Below are positions 15,542 to 23,477 of a DNA stretch of 32,795 bases, in pieces; the first letter of the stretch is position 1; each line of letters opens with the position of its first letter. The notes under the pieces are model-generated. The model saw only the letters and a program-made list of their open reading frames with translations. It was not told where the DNA came from and did no database searches. The translations under genes were made by a program, and so were the position numbers. Origin of the DNA: Magnetococcales bacterium (lineage in GTDB: Bacteria > Pseudomonadota > Magnetococcia > Magnetococcales > Magnetaquicoccaceae); contig JADGAR010000040.1 in the NCBI GenBank assembly GCA_015231915.1, positions 1 through 32,795 of the forward strand, read 5' to 3'.

Positions 15542-16411
15542 ATGAAGGGCACGGGTCGATTATACATCGTTCCCACACCGATCGGCAACCTCGAAGATAT
15601 GACCCTGCGCGGGGTGCGCATCTTGAGGGAAGTGGATCGCATTCTGGCGGAGGATACCCGCAGGACACGCATTCTGTGCGACCATTACGGGGTGACGACC
15701 CCGCTGAGCCGCTTCGATGACAACACCGCCGCAAAGTTGATGCCGGGCGTGCTGGCGGAGCTGGCTGCCGGTCGGCGGATCGCGCTGGTTTCCGACGCCG
15801 GGACGCCCGGCATCAGCGATCCCGGCTCCCCGCTGGCGCGCGCGGCGCGTGAACTGGGCGTGGCGGTGGAGGCGTTGCCTGGGGCCACGTCGGTCACCAC
15901 CGCCCTGTCCGGGAGTGGTTTGCCGGGCGAGCGGTTCGTTTTCGAGGGGTTTTTGCCCCGCAAGGGGGGGGAGCGGCAACGGCGTCTGCGGGGGATGGTG
16001 GGGGAGGAGCGGACGGTGGTCTTTTTCGAGTCTCCCCAGCGTCTGGTCGCCACCCTGGACGATCTGGCCGCCCTCGGGGCCGGGTCGCGCGTGATCGTGG
16101 TGGCGCGGGAGCTGACCAAGCTGCACGAGACCCTGCATCGCGGCACGGTGGCAACCCTGGCCGCCGGTTTTCGGCAGCAGGCGGTTCGGGGCGAGATCGT
16201 GGTGGTCATGGCGCCGGGAACCCGCCCCCCGTCCTCCCCGGAGGAGGCCGCCACCCTGCTTGACGAGGCCCTGGCCTCCGGCATGGGCCTGAAAGAGGCC
16301 TCCCGGCGCCTGGCCCCGCTTACCGGCCTGTCGGCCTCCACACTTTACGGGATGGCCCTGGAGCGGCGGAACGCCTCCATGGCGGATGCGCTGGGCCGCG
16401 ACGACTCGTGA
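15542..16411 (+). CDS. rsmI: 16S rRNA (cytidine-1402-2'-O)-methyltransferase
   Basis: 289 aa from the ATG at 15542, preceded by CAGGAG. The frame is open much further upstream, but only as antisense of lpoA. RsmI is a tetrapyrrole-methylase-fold enzyme that 2'-O-methylates C1402 in the ribosomal decoding centre with SAM. Family motifs are all present: YIVPTPIGNLEDMTLR at the N-terminus, ILAEDTRRTRILCDHYG, ALVSDAGTPGISDPGSPLAR, ALPGATSVTTALSGSGLP, FFESPQRLVATLDDL, ARELTKLHETLHRG and GEIVVVMAPG. The C-terminal 60 residues form the helical tail (MGLKEASRRLAPLTGLSAST). Length and motif order are typical. Confidence 0.96.
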   Translation: MKGTGRLYIVPTPIGNLEDMTLRGVRILREVDRILAEDTRRTRILCDHYGVTTPLSRFDDNTAAKLMPGVLAELAAGRRIALVSDAGTPGISDPGSPLARAARELGVAVEALPGATSVTTALSGSGLPGERFVFEGFLPRKGGERQRRLRGMVGEERTVVFFESPQRLVATLDDLAALGAGSRVIVVARELTKLHETLHRGTVATLAAGFRQQAVRGEIVVVMAPGTRPPSSPEEAATLLDEALASGMGLKEASRRLAPLTGLSASTLYGMALERRNASMADALGRDDS

Positions 16412-16702
16412 TTCTCTTCTGTTCGGCATCGGACGGCAACGCTGCGCCCCTACCGTCAAGGAAATGCAGAAACAGTTTCAGTGCCGTCTCACGCGCTCCA
16501 CGTCCCATGCGATCTTCTTGTACGTACGCTCGCTAATGATAAAAAATGCAATCTTATCAAATATTAATCTCCAATAGAAGCAATGCAAGCGACGCACACA
16601 TTTCACTTGCCGAACAAGGCACAATGACGGAAAATATACCTTGAACCAACCCTGCGCGCAGGTCAGCAGCGATTCTGCCCCAGGTTGGGAGAGGAGAAGC
16701 AT
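16412..16702. other. AT-rich intergenic spacer with a 12-bp palindrome
   Basis: This 291-bp gap between rsmI and the Rpn-type gene is much richer in A and T than its surroundings around 16530-16640, with runs such as ATAAAAAATGC. A perfect 12-bp palindrome CCTGCGCGCAGG lies at 16651-16662, 41 bp before the next ATG and in a position suited to an operator. A GTACGTAC palindrome is near 16520. No well-spaced -35/-10 pair and no terminator hairpin with a T-run stand out. Confidence 0.5.
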
Positions 16703-17674
16703 ATGCAACGACGCCGATTGATCACCTTCGATTGGGCCATGAAACGGCTTTTGCGCAGCAAGGCCAATTTTGCCGTGCTGGAGGGTTTCCTGAGCGAGTT
16801 GCTCGCCACCGATATCCAGATCGTCGATATTCTGGAGAGCGAAAGCAACAAGGAAGATCTCTTCGACAAGTTCAATCGCGTGGACATGAAAGTCAGAAAC
16901 AGCGCCGGCGAATTGATCCTGATCGAACTGCAATACGAACGGGAGTTCGATTATCTCCAGCGACTCATCTTCGGCATCGCCAAAACCATCACGGAGCATG
17001 TGGATGAAGGTGATCCCTATTCCAAGGTTCCGAAGGTCATCTCCATCAATATCCTCTACTTCGACCTCGGGCAGGGCAAGGATTATCTCTATCTGGGCAC
17101 CACCTCGTTCCGAGGCATGCATACCGAAGAGGAGTTGATCCTCAGCGAGGCCCAAAAGGAGCTGTTCCAGCGACAGACCGTCCAGGAGATCTTTCCAGCC
17201 ATCTACCTGATCCTGGTCAAACGGTTCGACGAGGTTGCCAGGAATACGTTGGACGAATGGATTTATTTCCTGAAAACGGGTGATATCCGCGAAGAGTTCA
17301 CCGCTCGTGGCCTGGAGAAGGCCAAAAAGGTGTTGGACATCCTGCAACTTTCAGACGCCGATCGTTTGGCCTACGAGCAGTTCCAGGAAGGTCTGCGCGC
17401 CCAGGCCAGCATGGTGGAGAACACCTGGAAGGCCGGCAGAATGGAGGGCAAAAAGGCAGGGATCGTGGAAGGTATCGAAATCGGCGAGAAGAAAGGCAAG
17501 GCCGAAGGCAAGGCCGAAGGCAAGGCCGAAGCGTTGCTCACCTTGCTCCGTCTCCGGTTTGGTTCTGTCCCGGATCCGGTACAGGCAACCGTGATGGCGG
17601 CAAAGCCGGAGGATCTGGAAGCATGGCTCGGCAACATCCTCGATGCCGACTCCCTGCCAGCCGTCTTCCATTGA
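16703..17674 (+). CDS. Rpn-family PD-(D/E)XK nuclease / putative transposase-like protein
   Basis: 323 aa, ATG at 16703 with a GAGGAGAAG ribosome binding site. The N-terminal half has the Rpn/YhgA-like nuclease pattern: ITFDWAMKRLL, NFAVLEGFLSELL, then the catalytic core with Asp61 (FNRVDMKVRN) and Glu75-x-Gln77 (LILIELQYERE), followed by YLQRLIFGIAKTI. Members of the family are recombination-promoting endonucleases first described in E. coli; many genomic copies have unknown roles. The C-terminus has three GKAE repeats (265-276) and a helical tail (LTLLRLRFGSVPDPVQATV) often seen in these proteins. It stands alone, flanked by an AT-rich spacer, and converges on the TPR gene. No inverted repeats or target duplications suggesting a mobile element were found. 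Confidence 0.85.
   Translation: MQRRRLITFDWAMKRLLRSKANFAVLEGFLSELLATDIQIVDILESESNKEDLFDKFNRVDMKVRNSAGELILIELQYEREFDYLQRLIFGIAKTITEHVDEGDPYSKVPKVISINILYFDLGQGKDYLYLGTTSFRGMHTEEELILSEAQKELFQRQTVQEIFPAIYLILVKRFDEVARNTLDEWIYFLKTGDIREEFTARGLEKAKKVLDILQLSDADRLAYEQFQEGLRAQASMVENTWKAGRMEGKKAGIVEGIEIGEKKGKAEGKAEGKAEALLTLLRLRFGSVPDPVQATVMAAKPEDLEAWLGNILDADSLPAVFH
17495..17530 (+). repeat. 12-bp tandem repeat, three copies, in the Rpn-type gene
   Basis: The unit GGCAAGGCCGAA is repeated three times without mismatch and encodes GKAE x3. Since 12 bp is a multiple of three, copy-number change would keep the frame and alter only linker length before the C-terminal helices. Confidence 0.9.
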
Positions 17675-17711
17675 TCGGAATCCCGGAACCTTATCCGCTG
17701 CTCTTGTCTCC

Positions 17712-19562
17712 TCAATAGCGCGTTTTCTGCGAGAATCGGGTGTCGGGCACGGGCTTGTTGCCCAACTCCTCGATGGCGGCGCGGGCCAATTGAATGTTGT
17801 AGGTGATCTTTTCCACATGGGCGGCGGCGCCGGCCATCCGGAACACCTCCAGCGCCCTTTCCTCCAGGGAGATGGCGCGCCACAGAGGGTCCGGGTCACG
17901 GGTCCGCGCGCCGATCCGGGTCAAAACCAGGCCAAGATTGTTGATCGTCTGCGCCCATTGCAAGGGAGCGCGCTCGAAGGTCAACTCCTGCAGCACCTCC
18001 TGAAAGGCGCTCAAGGCCTCTTGCAGCCGCTCCGTGCCGGTTTCGCGCTCCCCGAGACGCAACAAGGCGTTGGCCAGGTTGTTCCGGGTGCCGGCCCATT
18101 GCAGGGGCATGCGCTCCCTGGTCCATTCCTGGAGGGCATTGCGATAGGCCGCCACGGCCTCCTGCAAGCGCTCGGTGCCATTCTCCCGATCCCCCAGACG
18201 CAACAGGACATTGCCCAGATTGCCCTGCGTCATCGCCCAGTCGAGGGGCGCGCGCTCCCGGGTGAACTCCAGGCCGGCCTCGCGAAAGGCGTTGGCCGCC
18301 TCCTGGAGACGCTCCGGATTGCCCTCCCGTTCCCCCAGGCGGAACAGGGTATTGCCCAGGTTGTTCTGTGTCGTGGCCCATTGCAGGGGGACACGCTCGC
18401 GGGTTCGCTCTTCGAGCGCCGCGTGATAGGCCTCCACAGCCAACAGCAGTTGCCGCGTATCGCTGGCGCGCTCGCCCAGGCTTTGCAGGACGTTGCCCAG
18501 GTTGCTTTGCGCCGCGGCCCAGCTCAAGGGCGTCTCCTCGCGGGTGAGTTCCGTCAGGGTCCCGTTCAGGGCATCCAGGGCCTCTTCCAGGTGTTGCGGC
18601 TCCCCTTTGCGCTCTCCCAGACGCCACAAGGCGATTCCCAGGGAGAGGTGCGTCACGGCCCATTGCAGCGGCGCACGCTCGCGGGTGAACTCCCCGAGCG
18701 CCGCGCGCATGGCCTCCACGGACGCTTCCAACCGGCTGACGCCGTTTTCCCGTTCGCCGAGGATCAACAGGGCCAAGCCCAGGTTGTGGCCCATCCTGGC
18801 CCACGCCATGGCATGGGTCTCACGGGGGAAAACCTCGAGACCCTGCTGGTACCCTTGGACCGCCTCCAGCAGGGGCGGCTCCGCGCCAGACTCCGCAGCC
18901 GTCATCAGCAGACCATCCGCCAGCAGCGCGCCCAGCCAGGCCCGATCCGTTCCGGACCAGACCCCGTTGCCGGATGCCAGTCGCTCACGCACCGATGGGA
19001 CAAAAGCGTCCGGCTTCCCGCCGAACGGGACCGCCTGCAGCCCGATCATGAGATTCACCACCTGACGCAGCTCGTCCCAGGGCGCCGGGGGAAAATCCAC
19101 CCGGTCCTCCTGCAAGGGGTGCCGGTCTCCTTGCAGGAAGGGGCCGGTGGTGGTCAGATGCAGCCTGGCAATCGGTTTGCCCCCTTCCCGGACCAGCTCC
19201 CCCCACAGCAGCATTTTGGCGCCGGTTGCCCGCAGCAGGGCGTATGCCTGGGCATGGTCCTTCTTTCCGGCGATGCGTCGCCCCAGGTCCGCCACCCGGA
19301 TCCCCTGGAGCGCAAGCGCAGACTCCTGGATGGCCTTGTGGGTGGCCTCTCCCTCATCCCCCTCCAGCCTGGCCACCAGAACCGTGCATTGACTCGCGTC
19401 GCAGTTCGGCAGCGGTTTTTCCTTTTTTCGCCATATGAGCATCATGACCATCAGCGCGCAGATCCCAAGCAGCACCAGCCAGGGTGCATCGAGCAGCTTG
19501 ATCCACGCATCGCTCCATTTGCCATTTGCCATGTCGGCGAGGATGATTGTCAAATGATTCAT
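17712..19562 (-). CDS. Membrane-anchored TPR protein with seven 47-residue repeats
   Basis: 616 aa. One membrane helix at 27-44 followed by a basic RKKEK stop-transfer. Residues 58-150 (QCTVLVARLEGDEGEATHKA, GIRVADLGRRIAG, ATGAKMLLWGELV) resemble the TolB-like N-terminal fold seen with TPR proteins, an inference. From about 245 to 560 come seven TPR-like units with an exact 47-residue period: Trp254, 301, 348, 395, 442, 489 and 536 all sit in a PLxWAxxxxNLG context, followed by LGER. This long repeat is common in proteobacterial TPR proteins and serves as a protein-binding scaffold; the partner is unknown, and no CHAT protease or kinase domain is attached. It begins 6 bp after the epimerase gene and is probably the last gene of the fur-to-TPR operon. 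No clear ribosome binding site precedes the ATG. Confidence 0.82.
   Translation of the reverse strand: MNHLTIILADMANGKWSDAWIKLLDAPWLVLLGICALMVMMLIWRKKEKPLPNCDASQCTVLVARLEGDEGEATHKAIQESALALQGIRVADLGRRIAGKKDHAQAYALLRATGAKMLLWGELVREGGKPIARLHLTTTGPFLQGDRHPLQEDRVDFPPAPWDELRQVVNLMIGLQAVPFGGKPDAFVPSVRERLASGNGVWSGTDRAWLGALLADGLLMTAAESGAEPPLLEAVQGYQQGLEVFPRETHAMAWARMGHNLGLALLILGERENGVSRLEASVEAMRAALGEFTRERAPLQWAVTHLSLGIALWRLGERKGEPQHLEEALDALNGTLTELTREETPLSWAAAQSNLGNVLQSLGERASDTRQLLLAVEAYHAALEERTRERVPLQWATTQNNLGNTLFRLGEREGNPERLQEAANAFREAGLEFTRERAPLDWAMTQGNLGNVLLRLGDRENGTERLQEAVAAYRNALQEWTRERMPLQWAGTRNNLANALLRLGERETGTERLQEALSAFQEVLQELTFERAPLQWAQTINNLGLVLTRIGARTRDPDPLWRAISLEERALEVFRMAGAAAHVEKITYNIQLARAAIEELGNKPVPDTRFSQKTRY
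17850..18815 (-). repeat. Seven imperfect 141-bp repeats encoding the 47-aa TPR units
   Basis: The DNA behind the TPR array repeats with a 141-bp period (conserved Trp codons at 18801-18803 and every 141 bp down to 17955-17957). Units differ at many bases but share blocks such as the one encoding PLQWA and LGER. This is a coding repeat, prone to recombination. Confidence 0.8.
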
Positions 19563-19568
19563 TTTATT

Positions 19569-20456
19569 TTAGTGATTTCTCGCAAGAGGAGTGATTTTGT
19601 CAAAAAAATCATCTGCCACGGATGCGGGGTTCCGGGGCCGCAGACCGGTGGTTTGGATGACGTGACCAGGATCCATGGAGATGTCCAGCGGCCAGGTTTC
19701 CGGAAATCCCAGGCCATTGATGCTGCATGGAGCAGGTTCGATCTCGCGCAGGCCGGTGGGAAGCCTATGTTGGAAGAGCCGGTAGAGTTCCATGATCGAC
19801 AGGGCCTGGGGGCCGCACAGGTGAAAAATACCGGAAAGGTTCCGGGTGGCGATGGCGGTCAGTCCAACGACCACATCCGTCACGTCGATGGGGGAGAAGA
19901 TCCGGTCGTGGGCGCACCGGATCGGTTGGTTCGCTGTCAGCGCCCCCCACCAGACGGAAAACAACGAAACCCCGTCATGGGCCGCGCTGTATACCTTGGG
20001 CAGCCGCACCACGCAGGCCAGCTCCGATTCCGCCAGGCGCTTTTCGATGATCCGCTTCTGCTGGCCATAGCGCACCAGGGGGTTGGGCGGGTCGGTTTCC
20101 GCATAAAGACCCCGGCGACCGTCGAACACCAGGTCCGAGGAGGTGAAGATCGGCTTGATGCCGTATGTCGCGCAGGCATCGAGCAGTCCGAGAATCTCCC
20201 GGACGTTCACCCGTTCGGAGGTGGCGGGGTCCTGAACGCAGTCGTTCACCCGCGTCATGCCGTGCAGAATGAAGGCATGGGAAAACTGCCCCGGATCGGG
20301 TGCGAGGTCTTGCAGCCCCATCCCCGCCGGGTCGAAGCGCACCCCGCCCGGAAACGGCCTGGAGTACCAGGTGGCCACAGCCCTCTCCGGTCCCAGATGT
20401 TCGAACAGATGGCGTCCGATGTACCCGGAGCCGCCGATGATGAGAAATTTTTTCAT
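19569..20456 (-). CDS. NAD-dependent epimerase/dehydratase (RfbD-like sugar reductase fold)
   Basis: 295 aa, extended SDR family. The N-terminal Rossmann motif is IIGGSGYIGRHLFEHLG (GxxGxxG) and the active-site Tyr-x-x-x-Lys is in LVRYGQQKRIIEK, with the Ser/Thr of the catalytic triad in FTSSDLVFDGRRG. Length and the IFTSSDLVFDG...Y(A)ETDPPNPLVRYG pattern are closest to dTDP-4-dehydrorhamnose reductase-like proteins, which reduce a 4-keto nucleotide sugar, but the exact substrate is unknown. In this operon it could reduce or epimerise a keto intermediate of the unusual sugar. The ATG at 20456 has no convincing ribosome binding site. It lies 51 bp after the small RelB-like gene and 6 bp before the TPR gene. 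Confidence 0.8.
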   Translation of the reverse strand: MKKFLIIGGSGYIGRHLFEHLGPERAVATWYSRPFPGGVRFDPAGMGLQDLAPDPGQFSHAFILHGMTRVNDCVQDPATSERVNVREILGLLDACATYGIKPIFTSSDLVFDGRRGLYAETDPPNPLVRYGQQKRIIEKRLAESELACVVRLPKVYSAAHDGVSLFSVWWGALTANQPIRCAHDRIFSPIDVTDVVVGLTAIATRNLSGIFHLCGPQALSIMELYRLFQHRLPTGLREIEPAPCSINGLGFPETWPLDISMDPGHVIQTTGLRPRNPASVADDFFDKITPLARNH

Positions 20457-20507
20457 GTGTTCTGGAGGGATGCCGTGCCGCCGGTCCCATATGAAAAATG
20501 CACTTGA

Positions 20508-20714
20508 TTATCGAGCGATGCCATTTTCGAGGTCATGCAACAATTCGTCCCCGGATGTAAAACGATGACATTGCCTGCGCATGATCTCTGCCGCCTCATC
20601 CATCGCCGCAAAGGTTGTGGAATTGGGTTCCCGGACGGGAAACGGCATACTCTGTTCGATCGGTTCATGCTGCACACGCATCTCTTTCGTACTGGCACGT
20701 CCCATCGCGACCAT
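20508..20714 (-). CDS. Small RelB/DinJ-antitoxin-like protein, C-terminal part only
   Basis: 68 aa. The ATG at 20714 is preferred over one at 20735 because TGGAGGTG lies 6 nt upstream, the best ribosome binding site in this part of the operon. The C-terminal half (MPFPVREPNSTTFAAMDEAA, then RFTSGDELLHDLE) matches the pattern of the RelB/DinJ antitoxin tail (PFEV.PN..T..AM.EA ... F.S..ELF.DL). The ribbon-helix-helix DNA-binding half that normally precedes it is absent: only a 27-residue unrelated lead is present. No toxin gene of RelE/YafQ type is next to it. It is either a remnant or a free toxin-binding peptide. The family resemblance is judged by eye. Confidence 0.5.
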   Translation of the reverse strand: MVAMGRASTKEMRVQHEPIEQSMPFPVREPNSTTFAAMDEAAEIMRRQCHRFTSGDELLHDLENGIAR

Positions 20715-20805
20715 ATTCACCTCCAGAAGCTTCATTGTCACTATTAAACGCAATGTAACGCGGTGGCATGGCAATGGCAAGAGGATGCCCCGCAAAGCAG
20801 CCAGC

Positions 20806-21468
20806 CTACTCGAAATAGATAAAATCCCAATCCCCGGTATAGCCGCAGCGCTCGTACCACCATTGCCACTCCTGGGGCGTGTAGAACGATTCGCAGGTCA
20901 ACTGCCAATAAAGGAGGTTGGCCTTCTCCCGTTCGTTGCGGTAGGACTCCACCATGATCAGCTTCGCGCGTCGGCCCACCCGTTCGATCTCGCGGATCGC
21001 CTTTTCCAGATCGTAACAGTAGAGATTGTGCAGGGTCCCGGCAGACAGGACCAGATCGAAGCTTTGGTCCGGGTAGGGCAGGGCAGTCGCGTTGCCCAGG
21101 GTCAGGAAGGGACGCACCTCCTCCTTGGCGTGCTGGAGGCCGTAGGCCGAGATGTCCAGTCCGGCCACTGTGATGCCGGGGAGGGCGCGGGTGAATTCAT
21201 ACAGCAAAAAGGCCTTGCCGCACCCCACGTCCAGAATGCGGCTGTCTGCGGTCAGGCCGTAGTGGCGCACCATCCGTTCGGCCACCGGCAGCCAGCGGCC
21301 ATCGTAGCGATAGCCCCCGTAGCCGTATTGCCGCTCCCCGTCCCAGTAGTCGAAGCCCCACTGTTTGGCCTTGGCGGCGCACTCCGCCTTGTCGTGGGCG
21401 GTCACCCGCTGGACGTAGTCGCGCCGGGTGCGGGTGTTCATGACATTGAAGAACTCCACGTGCGCCAT
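20806..21468 (-). CDS. SAM-dependent class I methyltransferase
   Basis: 220 aa. The ATG at 21468 shares one base with the radical SAM stop (TGATG), so translation is coupled. Motif I for SAM binding is RILDVGCGKAFLLYEF (residues about 77-92), followed by the acidic loop GITVAGLDISAYGLQHA, motif LGNATALPYPDQSFDLVLSA and the post-motif LHNLYCYDLEKAIREIERVG. The N-terminal 70 residues are rich in Tyr and Trp (KAKQWGFDYWDGERQYGYGG) and the C-terminus has PQEWQWWYERCGYTGDW, probably forming the substrate pocket. Likely O- or C-methylation of the sugar made by this operon, inferred from context only. A 91-bp gap follows before the small RelB-like gene. Confidence 0.85.
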   Translation of the reverse strand: MAHVEFFNVMNTRTRRDYVQRVTAHDKAECAAKAKQWGFDYWDGERQYGYGGYRYDGRWLPVAERMVRHYGLTADSRILDVGCGKAFLLYEFTRALPGITVAGLDISAYGLQHAKEEVRPFLTLGNATALPYPDQSFDLVLSAGTLHNLYCYDLEKAIREIERVGRRAKLIMVESYRNEREKANLLYWQLTCESFYTPQEWQWWYERCGYTGDWDFIYFE

Positions 21469-22535
21469 CAGACGAATACTCCATGTTCCGGGTCGATTGC
21501 CATGATGTTTTGAATGGCCAGGTTCTTGCCGTGGGTCACGCAATGATGACGACACTCCTGGGCCGGGTTGAGGGAGAAGATCCGTTGCCGGTTCTCCTCG
21601 GAAAACCAGAACGCCTTGAAGCTGCGCTCCTTGATCCAGCCCAGCAGGCCGCTTTGCCGGTAGGCCTTGTCCTGACAGGTGTAGACCCCGCAATCCGCGC
21701 CGATGACCGTCAGATATTGCAGATAAAAGCAGGTGGTGTACGCCTTGTCGAAGCGGTCTTCCAGTTCGTGGTAGTGATCGAGGACCGTGAAGCGGGCGTC
21801 GCTTTGCGCCATGGCCGCGCGGATCTGCCCGGCGACCCGCTCCCGCAGACGGTCGTGGTATTCGTTGTTGCCCGCGCCATCGTTGGCCACCACCACCCCG
21901 GAAAGCTTGACGTGATTCACCCCGGCGGCCTTGAGACGGGCGCAGACCTCCTGCAGGTGATCGCAATTGACCTCGGTGACGATGAAGCTCACCCCCAGCA
22001 CGCAGCGGGTGTCGCGGGCGGTGAACGCCTCGATGTTGTGCATGAGCCGGGTGAAGGGATCCGTCTCTCGCAAGCTGCGGGCTGTCGCATAGCTGGCGTC
22101 GTCCCAGCCGTCCATGGAGATGCGCACCCAGGTGCCGTGCCGGGCGAAGGCATCGGCCATTTTGCCCTTCAGGTTGCTGCCGTTGGTCAGGACCGCCACC
22201 CGCACCCCGCCGCCGGCCAGCCGTTCCACCACTTCGGGCAGTGGCTTGTAGAGCAGGGGTTCCCCGCCGCCGGAAAAGGTCACGGCCTTCACCCCCATGT
22301 CGAGGATGTCCGTGACGATTTCGTGCATCTTTTCCGGGGCGATGGCGTCGGATTCCACCATCTCCTCGCCCAGGTGGAGATTGTCCACCTTGTAGGCGCA
22401 GTACCAGCAGTTGTGGTTGCAGTGGTTGGTCGGCTTGATGCGGATGTGGATCGGGGCCACCACCCGCTGCTCGCGCAGCGCCCGCAGTTGCTCCGGAAAG
22501 TGAATGAATTTGTGGGAGCTGTAGAGAATGGCCAT
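21468..22535 (-). CDS. Radical SAM enzyme with C-terminal extra-cluster (SPASM-like) Cys region
   Basis: 355 aa from the ATG at 22535, 5 bp after the transketolase C gene. The [4Fe-4S]-SAM motif is CNHNCWYC (Cys39, 43, 46), followed by VTFSGGGEPLL (GGE motif binding SAM) and VLTNGSNL. The C-terminal third has many cysteines (TTCFYLQ, ADCGVYTCQDKAYRQSG, AQECRHHC), the pattern of a SPASM or Twitch domain holding auxiliary Fe-S clusters. SPASM-type enzymes do peptide modification, dehydrogenation or sugar chemistry. Here the neighbours are sugar enzymes, so a radical step on a sugar (oxidation, epimerisation or deoxygenation) or on a carrier is inferred. No peptide substrate gene is seen nearby. 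Its stop overlaps the methyltransferase start. Confidence 0.85.
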   Translation of the reverse strand: MAILYSSHKFIHFPEQLRALREQRVVAPIHIRIKPTNHCNHNCWYCAYKVDNLHLGEEMVESDAIAPEKMHEIVTDILDMGVKAVTFSGGGEPLLYKPLPEVVERLAGGGVRVAVLTNGSNLKGKMADAFARHGTWVRISMDGWDDASYATARSLRETDPFTRLMHNIEAFTARDTRCVLGVSFIVTEVNCDHLQEVCARLKAAGVNHVKLSGVVVANDGAGNNEYHDRLRERVAGQIRAAMAQSDARFTVLDHYHELEDRFDKAYTTCFYLQYLTVIGADCGVYTCQDKAYRQSGLLGWIKERSFKAFWFSEENRQRIFSLNPAQECRHHCVTHGKNLAIQNIMAIDPEHGVFV

Positions 22536-22540
22536 GGGGA

Positions 22541-23476
22541 TTATTTCCGAGAGCGGATGCCGGAGAGCTTCCGGGCCACGCGGGCGGCGATGGTGGCGGG
22601 ATCGAGGCCGAGCCAGCCGAGCAGCTCCTCCTGGGATCCGTAGTGTTCGATGAAGTGGTCCGGCAGGGCCAGACGCAGGAGGGGGGTGGCCAGGCCGTGG
22701 TCGATGAGAAGTTCCGCCACCGCGCTCCCCAGACCGCCGATGAGGGAGTGTTCCTCCAGGGTCACCAGCAGGGGAAATGCGTTGGCCGCCTCCAGCAGGG
22801 CCGCCTCGTCCAGGGGCTTGACCGTGTGCAGATGCAACACGCCGCATTCGATGCCGTCTGCGAGCAGAATCTCCCGTGCCGCCAGGGCGCGCTGGGCCAT
22901 CACCCCGGTGGTGATGAACAGGGCGTCCACGCCGGGTCGCATCCGGTTGGCCACCCCGATGGCGCACGGGTCGTCCTCCCTGCACACCACCTGGTCCCCG
23001 CCCTTGGCCAGGCGGATGTAGACGGGACCGGGCCAATCCAGGGTTTTGGCCATGCAGGCGCGCATCTGCACCGCATCTGCGGGGGCCAGGATGGTCATGT
23101 TGGGCATGGCCCGCATCAGGGCGATGTCGTCCGGGGCCAGATGGGTCGGTCCCAGCGGGGCGTAGACCACGCCGCCGCCGTTGCCGATCAGCCGCACCGG
23201 CAGATTGTGCAGGCAAAGATCGATGGCGATCTGCTCCAGGCAGCGCCGGGTCAGAAAACTGGCGATGGTGTTGACATAGGGGATGAATCCCTCCATGGCC
23301 AGACCGGCGGCCATGCCGATCAGGTTCTGTTCCGCGATCCCTTCCATGAAGAACCGCTCCGGATAGGCGGCGCGGAAGGCATCCAGGGTCCCGGACCCCA
23401 GGTCCGAGCCGATGAAGAGGACTCGCGGATCCCGTTTGGCCAGTTCCAGGACCGAGTTCAGGCTGGTCTTGCGCAT
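22541..23476 (-). CDS. Transketolase C-terminal subunit (Pyr and C-terminal domains)
   Basis: 311 aa, corresponding to the second half of a transketolase or DXS. The pyrimidine-binding domain has the catalytic Glu in FMEGIAEQNLIGMAAGLA, then GVVYAPLGPTHLAPDDIALM and ILAPADAVQMR. The C-terminal regulatory-type domain starts near 190 (DALFITTGVMAQRALAA, LHLHTVKPLDEAAL, LVTLEEHSLIGGLGSAVAE). It has no thiamine diphosphate-binding GDG motif; that lies in the upstream partner gene, one base away, and both must assemble into one active site. A GGAGG ribosome binding site sits within the end of the partner gene. The pair transfers two-carbon ketol units between sugar phosphates or onto a keto sugar. 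Confidence 0.9.
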   Translation of the reverse strand: MRKTSLNSVLELAKRDPRVLFIGSDLGSGTLDAFRAAYPERFFMEGIAEQNLIGMAAGLAMEGFIPYVNTIASFLTRRCLEQIAIDLCLHNLPVRLIGNGGGVVYAPLGPTHLAPDDIALMRAMPNMTILAPADAVQMRACMAKTLDWPGPVYIRLAKGGDQVVCREDDPCAIGVANRMRPGVDALFITTGVMAQRALAAREILLADGIECGVLHLHTVKPLDEAALLEAANAFPLLVTLEEHSLIGGLGSAVAELLIDHGLATPLLRLALPDHFIEHYGSQEELLGWLGLDPATIAARVARKLSGIRSRK

Positions 23477-23477
23477 G

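Noticed and set aside
16412-17674. Rpn-type gene as part of an insertion sequence
   Set aside because: No terminal inverted repeats, target-site duplications or partner transposase gene are visible around it.
17850-18815. Regular 141-bp repeats considered as a CRISPR array
   Set aside because: Units are coding, in frame and imperfect throughout; there are no short constant repeats with unique spacers.
17643-20507. Open plus-strand frame of 954 codons opposite the TPR and epimerase genes
   Set aside because: It is antisense to two well-supported genes, has no recognisable domain, and its length follows from high GC and the strong codon bias of the TPR repeats.
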